Assembly (NCBI GenBank): GCA_030747075.1
Contig: JASLLL010000008.1
Location: forward strand, 1-64,000
Length of the DNA: 64,000 bases
Source of the DNA: Gemmatimonadota bacterium
Lineage (GTDB): Bacteria; ARS69
Direction of reading: 5' to 3'
Positions 27,827 through 37,774 of the stretch are shown piece after piece (the stretch's first letter is position 1; the number at the start of each line of letters is the position of its first letter). The notes below the pieces were generated by a model. It saw only the letters and a program-made list of their open reading frames with translations. It was not told the DNA's origin and ran no database searches. The position numbers and the translations under genes are program-made.

Positions 27827-28090
27827 GAGGTCTGAATACTCCCGGTTCATGGAAGGAGATGTGGAGTGTTGACCTGCCCCCACACATCGTACCATTCCTT
27901 GAGCTTCATCCGGCAAGCCTGACTGGCATAGGCTCGACGCCCTCGGGTGCCCTCCCTCGTGGAGCCCCCCCGAAAAGATCTCTTATCATACAGTCACCGG
28001 AACAGTATTGTGGTCCGTCATCGGGGGACATTGCCGTCGCCCGCCCATTCAGAAACGGGTCGGCTGTGTTTCAGTCGAGGAGTGAAAGCC

Positions 28091-28735
28091 ATGTCGATTC
28101 TCTTCAAGCAGACCAGGGAACTGGCCGCGCAGATGGACGACTTTCTGGATGCGGTCAGCGAGGGCGCCCTGGTCTTCCAGCAGGGCGTGGCGGACTATCT
28201 TTCGGGAGACATGGAGCGGTTCGAGACGCGCTATCAGGCCATCGGCGTGCTGGAAAACCGCGCCGATGATCTGCGCAGGTCCATCGAGGGGCACCTCTAT
28301 CGTCACTCGTTGATACCAGAGTCCCGGGGAGATGTGCTGGGGCTTCTGGAAACGATGGATGACATCCTCAATATCGCCAAGAACACGCTGAGTCTGTTCC
28401 TTGTGGAACGGCCGGAGATGATCCCCGGTCTGACCAGGGAGTGGACGGACCTCGCGGAGGCGGCGAAGCACACGGCGGAAGCGGTGGTGCTGGCCGCACG
28501 AAAGTTCTTCCGGGACCCCCACGGAGTGAACGACCACCTGCACAAGGCCTACTTCCACGAGAAGGAAGGCGACCGGCTCGCCATGGATCTCAAACGGAAG
28601 ATCTTCGTGGCGGATGTCGATCTGGCGCACAAGATCCACCTGCGCTACTTCGCGCTGAACATCGATCAGGTGTCCGATGCGGCTGAAGATGTGGCCGACC
28701 GACTCTCCATCTACGCCATCAAGAGAACCGTCTAG
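28091..28735 (+). CDS. DUF47 / PhoU-like phosphate transport accessory protein
   Basis: A 214-aa all-helical protein of the DUF47 (TIGR00153) family, starting at ATG 28091 with GAGGAG upstream. It contains F-x-x-R-Y-x-A-I-x-x-L-E-N-R-A-D-D, L-L-E-T-M-D-D-I and H-E-K-E-G-D-R, the acidic repeated motif of PhoU-like metal-binding three-helix bundles. The next gene is a PiT phosphate permease and starts within this gene's stop codon. DUF47-PiT pairs are common; the DUF47 protein is thought to regulate the permease. Confidence 0.9.
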   Translation: MSILFKQTRELAAQMDDFLDAVSEGALVFQQGVADYLSGDMERFETRYQAIGVLENRADDLRRSIEGHLYRHSLIPESRGDVLGLLETMDDILNIAKNTLSLFLVERPEMIPGLTREWTDLAEAAKHTAEAVVLAARKFFRDPHGVNDHLHKAYFHEKEGDRLAMDLKRKIFVADVDLAHKIHLRYFALNIDQVSDAAEDVADRLSIYAIKRTV

Positions 28736-29778
28736 TGCTGCTGTTTTTTCTCTCCAGCGGGCTCTTTCTCGGCTGGTCTCTGGGGGCGAATGACGCGGCG
28801 AATGTGTTCGGCACGGCCGTGGGCACGCGCATGGTCCGGTTCACGACGGCCGCGTTCATCTGCAGCGCATTCCTGATCGTCGGTGCGGTGGTCGGTGGCG
28901 CGGGGGCATCCCATACGCTGGGGAAACTGGGGGCCGTCAATGCGCTGGGCGGCGCGTTCATGGTCGCGCTGTCGGCGGGCTTCACCGTCTTCGCGATGAC
29001 TCGCCTCTCACTGCCGGTCTCCACCTCGCAGGCCATTGTGGGCGCGATCATCGGGTGGAACTTCTTCTCGGGATCCCCGACGGATACGGGCGCACTCACG
29101 CGGATCGTGACGACCTGGGTGGCGTGTCCCCTGCTGGCGGCCCTGTTCGCCATGCTCTTCCATACCGTGTTCAAGACGCTCTTCCAGCGTTTCCCGATCC
29201 ATATGCTCTGGGAAGACATGGTCGTCCGGTGGGGGCTGATCGGGGCAGGCGCGTTCGGGTCGTACAGTCTCGGCGCAAACAACATCGCCAATGTCATGGG
29301 GGTCTTCGTGCCGGTGGCGCCGTTCGAGGATCTCACTCTGTGGGGCGTCTTCACGCTGACCGGTACGCAGCAACTCTTCCTCATCGGCGGGGTGGCCATC
29401 TCGGTCGGAGTGTTCACTTACTCGCGGCGCGTGATGGAGACCGTGGGCGGCAGCCTGCTGAAGCTGACGCCGCAGATGGCGCTGATCGTCGTGCTGTCCC
29501 AGGCGGTTGTGCTCTATCTCTTCTCCAGCGAAGGACTGTCGGCGTGGCTGATCAGCCATGGGCTTCCGGCGATCCCGCTGGTGCCGGTGTCCAGTTCGCA
29601 GGCGGTCATTGGCGCGGTACTCGGGCTGGGGATTCTGCAGGGCGGACGCGGGATTCGGTACGGCGTACTGGGAGAGATCGCAGCCGGATGGGTGACCACG
29701 CCGGTGATCGCGGGGGTGGTCTCGTACATTGCGCTCTTCTTCCTGCAGAATGTGTTCGCGATTCAGGTCATGCAGTAA
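28735..29778 (+). CDS. Inorganic phosphate transporter, PiT family
   Basis: A 347-aa membrane protein with about ten helices and the two inverted PiT signature repeats: G-A-N-D-A-A-N-V near residue 19 and G-A-N-N-I-A-N-V near residue 180. Each is followed by the S-T-S/S-S-S-Q-A motif (S-V/I-x-Q-A-I-V-G-A). These proteins import phosphate, often as a metal-phosphate complex, driven by H+ or Na+. GTG 28735 overlaps the last base of the upstream TAG, indicating tight coupling to the DUF47 gene. Confidence 0.94.
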   Translation: MLLFFLSSGLFLGWSLGANDAANVFGTAVGTRMVRFTTAAFICSAFLIVGAVVGGAGASHTLGKLGAVNALGGAFMVALSAGFTVFAMTRLSLPVSTSQAIVGAIIGWNFFSGSPTDTGALTRIVTTWVACPLLAALFAMLFHTVFKTLFQRFPIHMLWEDMVVRWGLIGAGAFGSYSLGANNIANVMGVFVPVAPFEDLTLWGVFTLTGTQQLFLIGGVAISVGVFTYSRRVMETVGGSLLKLTPQMALIVVLSQAVVLYLFSSEGLSAWLISHGLPAIPLVPVSSSQAVIGAVLGLGILQGGRGIRYGVLGEIAAGWVTTPVIAGVVSYIALFFLQNVFAIQVMQ

Positions 29779-29804
29779 AGTCCCGCACAGAAGCGGAGGG
29801 TTGC

Positions 29805-31253
29805 ATGGATCGCCGGAAACAACGCAAGGCCCCCCGTCCGTCTCCTCCTCCTCCGGAGCGCGGAGTCTTCGTCAATCGTACGCTGAACCTGCGCGCCGTT
29901 CGGGCTGTCGGTTACGACATGGACTACACGCTCATTCACTACCATTCGGAAGAGTGGGAGCGGCAGGCTCACGCCTATACGCGGGAGAAGCTTCTGGCGA
30001 AGGGGTGGCCGGTCGGAGAACTGGAGTTCAATCCGGAATCCGTGACCCGCGGTCTCACCATCGATCTCGAACTCGGCAATCTTGTGAAGGCGAACCGGTT
30101 CGGCTATGTCATCCGGGCCGCGCACGGAACGAAGTTCCTCGACTTCGACGAGCAACGCCGCACCTACTCCCGCGTCCCGGTGGATCTGTCCGGCTCGCGC
30201 TTCAGCTTTCTCAACACGCTGTTCTCGCTGTCGGAAGCGTGTATTTTCGGCCAGCTTGTGGAGTTGCTGGATGCCGGGCGCCTTCCTCAAGCCATGGGAT
30301 ACGACGATCTCCACGGTATCGTCCGCGCCGCTCTCGACGAGGCCCACCTGGAAGGGAAGATGAAGGCCGGGATCATTGCGGACCCGGAGCGATATGTCGC
30401 GCTCGACGAAGACCTTCCGCTCGCGCTTCTCGATCAGCGCCATGCGGGCAAGAAACTCCTGCTCATCACCAACTCCGAGTGGGATTACACTCGTTCGATG
30501 ATGTCGTGGGCGTTCGACCGCTTCCTTCCGAACGGCACGACCTGGCGCGACCTCTTCGACATGGTCATCGTCTGCGCGCGAAAGCCGGAGTTCTTTACCG
30601 GACGAAACCCATTGTATGAGGTGGTCGATGAAGATCGCAGCCTTCTTGCGACGGATGTGCGTACGCTGAACGAGCACGCGGTATTCTTCGGGGGGAACGC
30701 GCCGCTGGTCGAGGAGCACCTGGGCCTGGACGGAGACGAGATCCTCTATGTCGGGGACCATCTCTTCAGCGATGTCCATGTGTCGAAGGCGGTGCTGCGG
30801 TGGCGAACGGCGCTGATACTCAGAGAGCTGGAGAAAGAAGTCGGGGAACTTCACGAGTTCGGCCCATCGCAGGAGAAGCTGACCGCCATGATGGCGGAAA
30901 AGGAGAAGGCCGAAACCGAGTTCTACGGGCTTCGGCTGGCGGCGCAGCGCGGGAAGAGGAAGTACGGTCCGCCCGGGGCCGCACGGTCCTCCGTGGAGCG
31001 CAGGCTCGCGGAGTTGCGCGGGCGAATCGCGGAACTGGATGAGCAGATCGCGCCGTTGGCGGTGGCGTCGGGGAAGATCGGCGGGTCCAGCTGGGGGCCG
31101 CTTCTGCGCGCGGGCAACGACAAGAGCCTCTTCGCCAGGCAGGTGGAGCGCTACGCGGATGTCTACACGAGCCGCGCGTCCAACTTCCTGTTCCAGACGC
31201 CGTTCGGATTCCTGCGGGCCCCGCGCGGGAGCTTGCCGCACGACCCTCTCTGA
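29805..31253 (+). CDS. HAD-superfamily 5'-nucleotidase, cN-II type
   Basis: A 482-aa protein from ATG 29805 (GCGGAGG upstream). The catalytic HAD motif is G-Y-D-M-D-Y-T-L (about residue 42), matching the D-M-D-Y-T of cytosolic purine 5'-nucleotidase II (HAD-IG family). Later motifs are L-I-T-N-S (motif II), R-K-P-E-F-F and Y-V-G-D-H-L-F-S-D (motif III/IV). The C-terminus (about 350-430) is a charged helical region. It probably dephosphorylates IMP/GMP-type nucleotides. The downstream neighbour is convergent, 13 bp away. Confidence 0.88.
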   Translation: MDRRKQRKAPRPSPPPPERGVFVNRTLNLRAVRAVGYDMDYTLIHYHSEEWERQAHAYTREKLLAKGWPVGELEFNPESVTRGLTIDLELGNLVKANRFGYVIRAAHGTKFLDFDEQRRTYSRVPVDLSGSRFSFLNTLFSLSEACIFGQLVELLDAGRLPQAMGYDDLHGIVRAALDEAHLEGKMKAGIIADPERYVALDEDLPLALLDQRHAGKKLLLITNSEWDYTRSMMSWAFDRFLPNGTTWRDLFDMVIVCARKPEFFTGRNPLYEVVDEDRSLLATDVRTLNEHAVFFGGNAPLVEEHLGLDGDEILYVGDHLFSDVHVSKAVLRWRTALILRELEKEVGELHEFGPSQEKLTAMMAEKEKAETEFYGLRLAAQRGKRKYGPPGAARSSVERRLAELRGRIAELDEQIAPLAVASGKIGGSSWGPLLRAGNDKSLFARQVERYADVYTSRASNFLFQTPFGFLRAPRGSLPHDPL

Positions 31254-31266
31254 GAGCGAGCCATTC

Positions 31267-32739
31267 TCACGGGCCACGCACACGCCTTTCGCGCAGGAGG
31301 AGCATCCCGGCGGCCGCGGACGCCACGCAGAGAAGACCGAACGCGAACATCGCCACCCGGGAAACTCCGACCAGCGGAAACCAGACCCACCAGAAGTCGG
31401 GCATTCTCCTGGTGACGCGGGGGGATCCCTGGAGGATCGGCGCATAGGGGGCTCCGTCGCGCGAAGGCTCATAGGCGATCATCCTCTCGCGCAGGCTTCG
31501 GAAGAAGGTCCACGCAAGCCGCGATTCCACATAGACCTGCGACCGAGACGGGGCGAAGTGGATGTCGTCGGCGGTCTCTGTCGCGCCGGTTTGCCTCACC
31601 CACTGGTTGTACCAGATGTAGTAGGTCTCGTAGTTGAGAGAGACCCCCACAAGTTGCACCGCAATTGACAGCGAGACGAGAGGAAGGAGCAGGCTGCGAC
31701 GGATTCGTCCCGGCTCCAGGAGGGGCAGCGTCGCCAGCGCGAGTACCGGTACGACAGGCAGAAGGTGGCGTGGCCCCCATGTCCAGTCGCCGCTCCAGAC
31801 GGTCACAAAGCTTAGGAAGGCGAGATACGCCCCCGCGATCAGCGGGATGACCGGAGCAAAGCGAGGAGCGGCCCTTCGGAAACCGCGGAAACCGGAGAAC
31901 GCGAGCACGAGCGCCGGATTGTAGACGAAGAAACTCCGGCCGGGGCTGGCCACCAGTCCGAAAAACGCCCGGGCTTGCGGCGCAAAGTACCGAAACTCCG
32001 TCCGATCGTATCCCACCGAAAGAGCGTCCCCCCATCGAAGGGCGTTGTATCCGAGAACGACCGCCACTGCGGGTGCGGCTGCGAGTGCGAATGCCCCAGC
32101 GCGGCCCCTGCCGTGTGGCCCCGTCGCGATGAGCCACGCAAGGGCGGGGAGGAAGAGTACAGCGGTGGGCCGGACGAGCAGTGCGGCGCCGAATGCCAGC
32201 CCTGCCAGCACGGCACTTCGTCGGCCTTCTCTCAGCGCGAAGAAGAGCGCGGCGACTCCGGCGGCGGACTCAAGGGGCGCCTCGAAAGTGAACTTCGCAT
32301 GGGGCCACGCCAGCGTGGCCACGCCGTAAAGGAGGGCGACGCGAACTCCCGCTCTTTCGGAGAACCCAAGGCGGCCCGCCAGCAAGACGAGCATCGCCGC
32401 GGTCAGCGCCGTCGCAAGGAGGTTGATGATGGGGATGAGCGTGGCGTCGTGCTCTCCGCCAAGTGCCACAAACGGCACCATCAGAAGCGACTGTCCGATT
32501 CCGTATACCGCAAAGTGTCGGCCGCCTTGCCCGGGGAAGGAGCCGACGATGCCGAAAGGAGTCTGCATACGCATCGGCTCGACTGCCGGGGTGCCTTCAC
32601 GGACCAGGCTGCGCGCGACCTCCAGCCGGACTCCGGTGTCGATGGTGTCGATTCGGAACGAAGCCGTGGCCAGGTAGATTCCGGCTAGAACGAGGAACAC
32701 CCCGAGAGCGCTTCGGCCGAAATGGGATGCAGGCTGCAT
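31267..32739 (-). CDS. Polytopic membrane protein, GT39-like
   Basis: A 490-aa protein with an N-terminal hydrophobic helix and about eleven further membrane segments. The first periplasmic loop has I-D-T-G-V-R-L-E-V-A-R-S-L (an acidic Asp-Thr-Gly, similar to the catalytic loop area of PMT-type GT-C enzymes). A soluble portion of about 70 residues lies near residues 390-455, followed by a last helix and a basic tail. I recognise no specific substrate. The gene is transcribed away from the NMO-like gene's promoter side and follows it by 29 bp on the same strand, so the two may be co-transcribed. Confidence 0.65.
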   Translation of the reverse strand: MQPASHFGRSALGVFLVLAGIYLATASFRIDTIDTGVRLEVARSLVREGTPAVEPMRMQTPFGIVGSFPGQGGRHFAVYGIGQSLLMVPFVALGGEHDATLIPIINLLATALTAAMLVLLAGRLGFSERAGVRVALLYGVATLAWPHAKFTFEAPLESAAGVAALFFALREGRRSAVLAGLAFGAALLVRPTAVLFLPALAWLIATGPHGRGRAGAFALAAAPAVAVVLGYNALRWGDALSVGYDRTEFRYFAPQARAFFGLVASPGRSFFVYNPALVLAFSGFRGFRRAAPRFAPVIPLIAGAYLAFLSFVTVWSGDWTWGPRHLLPVVPVLALATLPLLEPGRIRRSLLLPLVSLSIAVQLVGVSLNYETYYIWYNQWVRQTGATETADDIHFAPSRSQVYVESRLAWTFFRSLRERMIAYEPSRDGAPYAPILQGSPRVTRRMPDFWWVWFPLVGVSRVAMFAFGLLCVASAAAGMLLLRERRVRGP

Positions 32740-32768
32740 CGCTCACCACGCTCCGCCGCGGGTTCGGG

Positions 32769-34217
32769 TCAGCCGAGGTCCGGCGTCCTGACCGGCTTCA
32801 GGAGTGACTCGATTACTTCTTTGGCGCGGTAGGATTCCGCACCCGGCGGGAGGAAGCGCGCAACCGTGGCGACATCGTCTCCGGAGGTGACGAACGGCAT
32901 CTCCCGGCCGCCATCCGCCCGCAACTGCGCAAGGCCGATGTTCGCGAAGAGCGCATTGCAGAGACACACGCGACCGTGCGTGTCTGCCGCATCGCCGCCT
33001 TTTTGCACATAGTCCTCCACCGGTTCCGCAGGGCATCGCCACCCCACGGATCCCCCCGGTGTCTTGTACGCATGGCGCAGGTATCCGAGATCGCATACGC
33101 GCGTCCGGTTTTCGTACGCGACTCCGTCCGAAAGCGTGTCTTCCATCTGCATGACTTTGAAGGGGAAGCCCGTGGGGGAGGCGACCGGGTCCGTGAAGAC
33201 CTTCGCCTGCCCGGCCCTGCTGGCCGAAAGGACGCGCGCCTTCAGTTCCGGGTCCAGATCCGACTCCTCCGCGTATGCGAAGGCGGTCCCCACCTGAACT
33301 CCGGCGGCGCCTGCCTGACGCGCCTCTGCCACGCTCTCCGGGTCTGCCCAGGATCCGGCGAGCCAGAACGGCAACCCCAGCGCACCGATGGCCTGAAGAT
33401 CCGGGACATCGCGCCGGCCATAGACTGGCGCACCCTCCTCGCACAACTGCATTCGCCCTCGGGGCGGGGCGTTGTGTCCGCCCGCGGTCGGTCCTTCCAC
33501 CACGAACCCGTCGATGCGCCCGGTGGACTTCTTCGCCAGCATCGACGCAAGAGTGGCGGAAGAGACAATGGGGACGAACTTCGGTCGTTCGATCGGCGCC
33601 ACCGTTCCTTCGGAGAACTCCTGCGGGTCGAATCGGGTGAAGAAGTCTTCGTCCCGTGCTGCACCTCGAACATCCATCTTGAGCTCGACGGGTTGCCCGT
33701 CCGCGAGAAGGTCGATCACGCCGGGGATGGTCTTGGGAATGCCCGCGCCCATGAGGATCCACGCCGCACCCGCAAGCATGGCTCCGTAGAGTGACGGCAG
33801 CGTCGGGAGCTGGACCTTCTCCAGGTAGTTGATCCCCACCGGGCCCCGATGGCCTTCCCGGGCCAGAAAGATCTCCACGAAGTTGCTGGTGACCAGTAGC
33901 TCGGCGAGATGCCTGCCGGGCCGCATGGCTGGCATGGGCTTGGAACCGAAGGGTCTTTTCTTCTGCAGCCCTTCCGGCACGAAGTGACGGTCGAGGATTC
34001 GCTGGGCGACGTCCGGAATCGGGAAGTGCCCCAGCGCCCGGCGAATGTGACCGCCGGGATCGCCGACCTGAAGCCGCCGCGTCATCACCAGATCCAGGCA
34101 GGTCCCGGACACGACACCGAGCTGCCCCGCTTTGGATACCGCGCGGGCCAGGCGCCAGCCTGAAACGCCGACCCCCATTCCGCCTTGAATAATCGTCGGC
34201 AGCGACATGCGAGGCAT
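32769..34217 (-). CDS. Nitronate monooxygenase / FMN enoyl-reductase-like protein
   Basis: A 482-aa TIM-barrel flavoprotein of the 2-nitropropane dioxygenase (NMO) superfamily. The N-terminus has I-I-Q-G-G-M-G-V-G-V-S. FMN-phosphate and active-site loops appear as V-V-E-G-P-T-A-G-G-H-N-A-P, W-L-A-G-S-W-A-D and G-V-Q-V-G-T-A-F-A. It is longer than ordinary NMO (about 320-360 aa) because of an extra C-terminal region (about 380-482) with several Cys (R-V-C-D-L, W-R-C-P, V-C-L-C-N), as in the PfaD/FabK-like long forms. It may be an enoyl reductase or a nitronate oxidase. The ATG at 34217 has GGGAG at good spacing; a second Met lies three codons on. Confidence 0.75.
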   Translation of the reverse strand: MPRMSLPTIIQGGMGVGVSGWRLARAVSKAGQLGVVSGTCLDLVMTRRLQVGDPGGHIRRALGHFPIPDVAQRILDRHFVPEGLQKKRPFGSKPMPAMRPGRHLAELLVTSNFVEIFLAREGHRGPVGINYLEKVQLPTLPSLYGAMLAGAAWILMGAGIPKTIPGVIDLLADGQPVELKMDVRGAARDEDFFTRFDPQEFSEGTVAPIERPKFVPIVSSATLASMLAKKSTGRIDGFVVEGPTAGGHNAPPRGRMQLCEEGAPVYGRRDVPDLQAIGALGLPFWLAGSWADPESVAEARQAGAAGVQVGTAFAYAEESDLDPELKARVLSASRAGQAKVFTDPVASPTGFPFKVMQMEDTLSDGVAYENRTRVCDLGYLRHAYKTPGGSVGWRCPAEPVEDYVQKGGDAADTHGRVCLCNALFANIGLAQLRADGGREMPFVTSGDDVATVARFLPPGAESYRAKEVIESLLKPVRTPDLG

Positions 34218-34372
34218 GCATTCTCCCGGGTAGCGAGAGTGGACCGGAAAGAGGGATTGCGCAGAGGACGAAGACCCGCCTCCGACCTCGCGCGGAGGCT
34301 ATCACGGACCGGAAAGGGGCGCCACAAGTCCCCGGATCAAGCGGGGGGAACGGGAAGCCGCTCGATGTGTAG

Positions 34373-34750
<378 letters not shown>

Positions 34751-34757
34751 CTCTCGG

Positions 34758-34785
34758 CTGGCACTCCTACCCTTGGGAGTGCCAG
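34758..34785 (+). promoter_or_regulatory. CIRCE-like operator (HrcA binding site)
   Basis: Inverted repeat CTGGCACTCC (34758-34767), 8-nt gap, GGAGTGCCAG (34776-34785). The core GCACTC...GAGTGC is that of the CIRCE heat-shock operator. The spacing between the cores is 10 nt here rather than the canonical 9, and the outer TTA/TAA is CTG/CAG. It lies 21 bp before the hrcA start, so the gene should be autoregulated. Confidence 0.8.
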
Positions 34786-34806
34786 ACCGCATGGGGGAGA
34801 GGCTTG

Positions 34807-35844
34807 ATGGCCGCTGGAAAGCTCAATCCAAGGCAGAGGATCGTCCTTGCGACGATTGTGCGTGGGCACATTGAGTCGGCCCAGCCGGTGGGTTCGCGCT
34901 GGGTGGCCCGGCGCTGCGGGCTGGGGCTGTCGCCCGCATCGATCCGCAACTGCATGATGGATCTGGAGGAAATGGAGCTTCTCACGCACCTCCACACTTC
35001 CGGCGGACGGCTTCCGACGCACGCGGGGTACCGCGTCTTCGTGGATGAACTCATGGGGCGAGGAACGCTTCCCGGCGCCACGCGGAGACGGGTGGAGGAC
35101 TCGCTTCGGGAGGGCCGCGCGGGGAGTCTGGAAACGCTGCTCGATCAGGCGTGTACGCTTCTCGGGCAGATCTCGGAGCAACTGTCGGTGGTCCTGTCCC
35201 CACGGTATGACAAGAGCCGCGTGGATCGCATTGAACTGAACCAGGTGGACGAGCGGCGCCTCCTGGTGGTATTCCGCATGGCCTCCGGGCTGGAGCGCAC
35301 CGTCGTTGCGGGAATGCCGGACGACATCGGCGAAGACGATATGCGTCAGACGCTTCAGATCATGAACGGCGTCGCCAGGGGCCGGACGCTGGCGGACCTT
35401 GTTGCCCTTCGCGATGACGAAGAGGTGCGCGTCATGCTTCGCGGGTTGCGCGTGGCGTCCTCGGTGTATGCCGGGGCGCGGGAACTGGAGAACGACGAAT
35501 CCAACGAGCACTTCCACATGTGGGGTGCGTCGAACATGCTGTCGCAGCCGGAGTTTGAGGATCCGTCGAGGCTGCGCGGAGTCTTCCGCGCGCTGGAACA
35601 GAGGCAGACGCTCTACGGGCTCTTTGAACCGACGCGGCACCGGCGGAGCGTCTCGATCACGATCGGCGAGGAGAACGAAGTGGAGGAACTCCGGGATTGC
35701 AGTGTCGTCTCGGTGAGCTATCGGTTTGGTGAGTTCGGCGGGTCGGTCGGTGTGATCGGACCGGCTCGGATGCCGTACGAGTTCGTGGTGTCCATCGTGG
35801 ATCATGTGGCGCAGACCGTCGGGCGGATCCTGGTGCCGCAGTAG
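34807..35844 (+). CDS. hrcA: Heat-inducible transcription repressor HrcA
   Basis: A 345-aa protein of normal HrcA length. The N-terminal winged helix has L-N-P-R-Q-R-I-V-L, S-A-Q-P-V-G-S-R and S-P-A-S-I-R-N-C-M-M-D-L-E; G-G-R-L-P-T-H-A-G-Y-R-V-F-V-D closes it. The GAF-like and dimerisation parts follow, ending G-V-I-G-P-A-R-M-P-Y. HrcA represses chaperone operons by binding CIRCE, and a CIRCE-like site precedes the gene. ATG 34807 is preferred over TTG 34804. It is first in hrcA-grpE-dnaJ; dnaK is not in the cluster. Confidence 0.95.
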   Translation: MAAGKLNPRQRIVLATIVRGHIESAQPVGSRWVARRCGLGLSPASIRNCMMDLEEMELLTHLHTSGGRLPTHAGYRVFVDELMGRGTLPGATRRRVEDSLREGRAGSLETLLDQACTLLGQISEQLSVVLSPRYDKSRVDRIELNQVDERRLLVVFRMASGLERTVVAGMPDDIGEDDMRQTLQIMNGVARGRTLADLVALRDDEEVRVMLRGLRVASSVYAGARELENDESNEHFHMWGASNMLSQPEFEDPSRLRGVFRALEQRQTLYGLFEPTRHRRSVSITIGEENEVEELRDCSVVSVSYRFGEFGGSVGVIGPARMPYEFVVSIVDHVAQTVGRILVPQ

Positions 35845-35872
35845 CCGGATTGCCGGCGGGAAAGAGGAAGAG

Positions 35873-36577
35873 TTGGCGAAGAAGAATGCGGACACTGCAC
35901 CCGGCGCGAAGGAAGAGCCCGCCGCGGTGGAGACCCCCGCGAAGAGCGACTCCGCGGAGAATCTCGCGGACGCTCCGGACAGAGAGGATGAGACCCCGGC
36001 CGGGGAGGCGCCCCCCGAGACTCCGGAGGAAGCCGTCGCGCGGTTGGAGGCGGAACTTGCCGAGGCACGCGATCGCTCCCTTCGGACGCTCGCGGAGTTC
36101 GACAACTTCCGAAAGCGGACGGAGCGCGATCGCATCGCGATTCGGGAGCGGGCTGTTGCGGAGGTGCTCTGTGAGCTGCTCGACATATCGGACAATCTGG
36201 AGCGCGCGCTGGACCAGCCGAAAGAGGGAGTGCCCGCCGCCTTTCTGGAAGGGATGGAACTCATCGCGCGGGGAGTTCGGGATATTCTCGACCGACGCGG
36301 GGTGGAACGAATCGTGACCGGGGGAGCACCCTTCGACCCGCGCGTCCACGAGGCTCTCGCCCAGCAGCCGTCCTCCGATTGTGAACCCAACACGGTGCTC
36401 TCCGAAGTCCAGCCGGGGTATCGCGCGGGCGAGCGAGTTCTTCGGCCCGCCAAGGTGATCGTGGCGCGCGCAAGCACCGAGGCGGACGCGCCGACGGACG
36501 GGGCGGCGGACGAGGCGGCAGACGGGGCGGCAGACGCGCCGGCGGACGCGGCGGCAGACGGGGCGGCAGACGAATGA
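35873..36577 (+). CDS. grpE: GrpE, nucleotide-exchange factor for DnaK
   Basis: A 234-aa protein from TTG 35873 (AGAGGAAG just upstream). It has an acidic low-complexity N-terminus (about 1-65), the long GrpE coiled coil with [17 protein letters not shown], and the C-terminal beta domain ([32 protein letters not shown]). GrpE releases ADP from DnaK. Unusually, about 30 residues of Ala/Asp/Gly repeats (A-D-G-A-A-D-E-type) follow the beta domain. Its ATGA overlaps the dnaJ start. Confidence 0.94.
   Translation: MAKKNADTAPGAKEEPAAVETPAKSDSAENLADAPDREDETPAGEAPPETPEEAVARLEAELAEARDRSLRTLAEFDNFRKRTERDRIAIRERAVAEVLCELLDISDNLERALDQPKEGVPAAFLEGMELIARGVRDILDRRGVERIVTGGAPFDPRVHEALAQQPSSDCEPNTVLSEVQPGYRAGERVLRPAKVIVARASTEADAPTDGAADEAADGAADAPADAAADGAADE
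36481..36576 (+). repeat. Degenerate GC-rich tandem repeat at the 3' end of grpE
   Basis: Imperfect short units of the type GCGGCAGACGGG repeat about eight times through the last about 95 bp, encoding the Ala-Ala-Asp tail of GrpE. The array runs right up to the dnaJ start codon. Confidence 0.7.
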
Positions 36578-37731
36578 GCCCGACGAAACGCGACTATTAC
36601 GAAGTACTCGGAGTCGAACGCGGTGCCTCGGTCGAGGAGATCAAGAAGGCGTATCGGAAGAAGGCGCTCGAACATCATCCGGACCGGAATCCGGGTGACG
36701 CCGGTGCGGAGGAGAAGTTCAAGGAGGCCACCGAGGCGTACGAGGTTCTTCACGATCCCGAGAAGAGGCAGCGGTACGACCAGTTCGGGCACGCCAGTGT
36801 TTCCGGCCAGCCGGGCGGCGGCGGATTCGGCGGACAGGGCTTTGATCTGTCCGACGCACTTCGCGCCTTCATGCGTGACTTCGGCGGGTTTGAGGATGGG
36901 TCCGGCGGGGGGTTTGGGGATGTGTTCGGCAGGGGTAGTGGACCCGGCCGAGGACGGAATCTCCAGGTGCGGATTGTGCTTTCGCTGGAAGATGTCGTGG
37001 AGGGCGTGTCGCGCAAGATCCGTTTGAAGCGCATGGGTTCCTGCTCCGACTGCAATGGGTCCGGCGGGAGAGCCGGTGCCGGCCCCACCGCCTGCGGACA
37101 GTGCGGCGGGAGTGGCCAGATTCGTCGCGTTCAGCGCTCACTCCTCGGGCAGTTCGTGCAGGTGGCTCCGTGCGGCGCGTGCCGCGGAACCGGTCGCGCC
37201 GTCGGAGATCCGTGCCCGGCGTGTCGGGGTGAGGGGCGCCGCGAAGTTCGGGAGACGATCTCCGTGGAGATTCCTGCCGGAGTCGCCGAGGGGAACTACA
37301 TCCCCATCCCCGGCAAGGGGAACGCCGGGCGGCATGGCGGGCCGGCGGGCGATCTCATCGTGGTGATTGAAGAGAAGCCGCACGAACTCTTCGAGCGGCA
37401 CGGCGACGATGTCGTCTGCGATGTTCCCGTCTCTTTCCCGATGGCGGTTCGCGGAGGGCATGTGGAAGTGCCTACGCTGCGCGGAGTGGCCAGTCTCACG
37501 ATTCCGGCGGGAACACAGTCGCATCAGGTCTTCCGGCTTCGAGGACAGGGCCTCCCGCACCTGCACTCTTCGCGGAAGGGAGACCAGCATGTGCGCGTTC
37601 GCGTCTGGACCCCGAAGAAACTCTCCCGTGAGGAGAAGCTCATCCTCGACAAGCTCGGGGAGATCATGAACGAAAAGACACCCGCCCCCTGTGGAGGACT
37701 CTTCGATCGGATTCGTGACACCTATTGCTGA
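36574..37731 (+). CDS. dnaJ: Chaperone DnaJ
   Basis: A 385-aa type I J-protein. The J domain (about 5-70) has H-P-D-R-N-P. A Gly/Phe-rich linker (about 78-130) follows. Then come four C-x-x-C-x-G-x-G zinc repeats: [24 protein letters not shown] and C-P-A-C-R-G-E-G. The substrate-binding beta domains finish the protein. DnaJ delivers clients to DnaK and stimulates its ATPase. It starts in the grpE stop (ATGA), so grpE and dnaJ are translationally coupled. Confidence 0.96.
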   Translation: MSPTKRDYYEVLGVERGASVEEIKKAYRKKALEHHPDRNPGDAGAEEKFKEATEAYEVLHDPEKRQRYDQFGHASVSGQPGGGGFGGQGFDLSDALRAFMRDFGGFEDGSGGGFGDVFGRGSGPGRGRNLQVRIVLSLEDVVEGVSRKIRLKRMGSCSDCNGSGGRAGAGPTACGQCGGSGQIRRVQRSLLGQFVQVAPCGACRGTGRAVGDPCPACRGEGRREVRETISVEIPAGVAEGNYIPIPGKGNAGRHGGPAGDLIVVIEEKPHELFERHGDDVVCDVPVSFPMAVRGGHVEVPTLRGVASLTIPAGTQSHQVFRLRGQGLPHLHSSRKGDQHVRVRVWTPKKLSREEKLILDKLGEIMNEKTPAPCGGLFDRIRDTYC

Positions 37732-37774
37732 TCCGGCTACGCTACGCTTCGACACTTCACATGGGAGGAACAGA

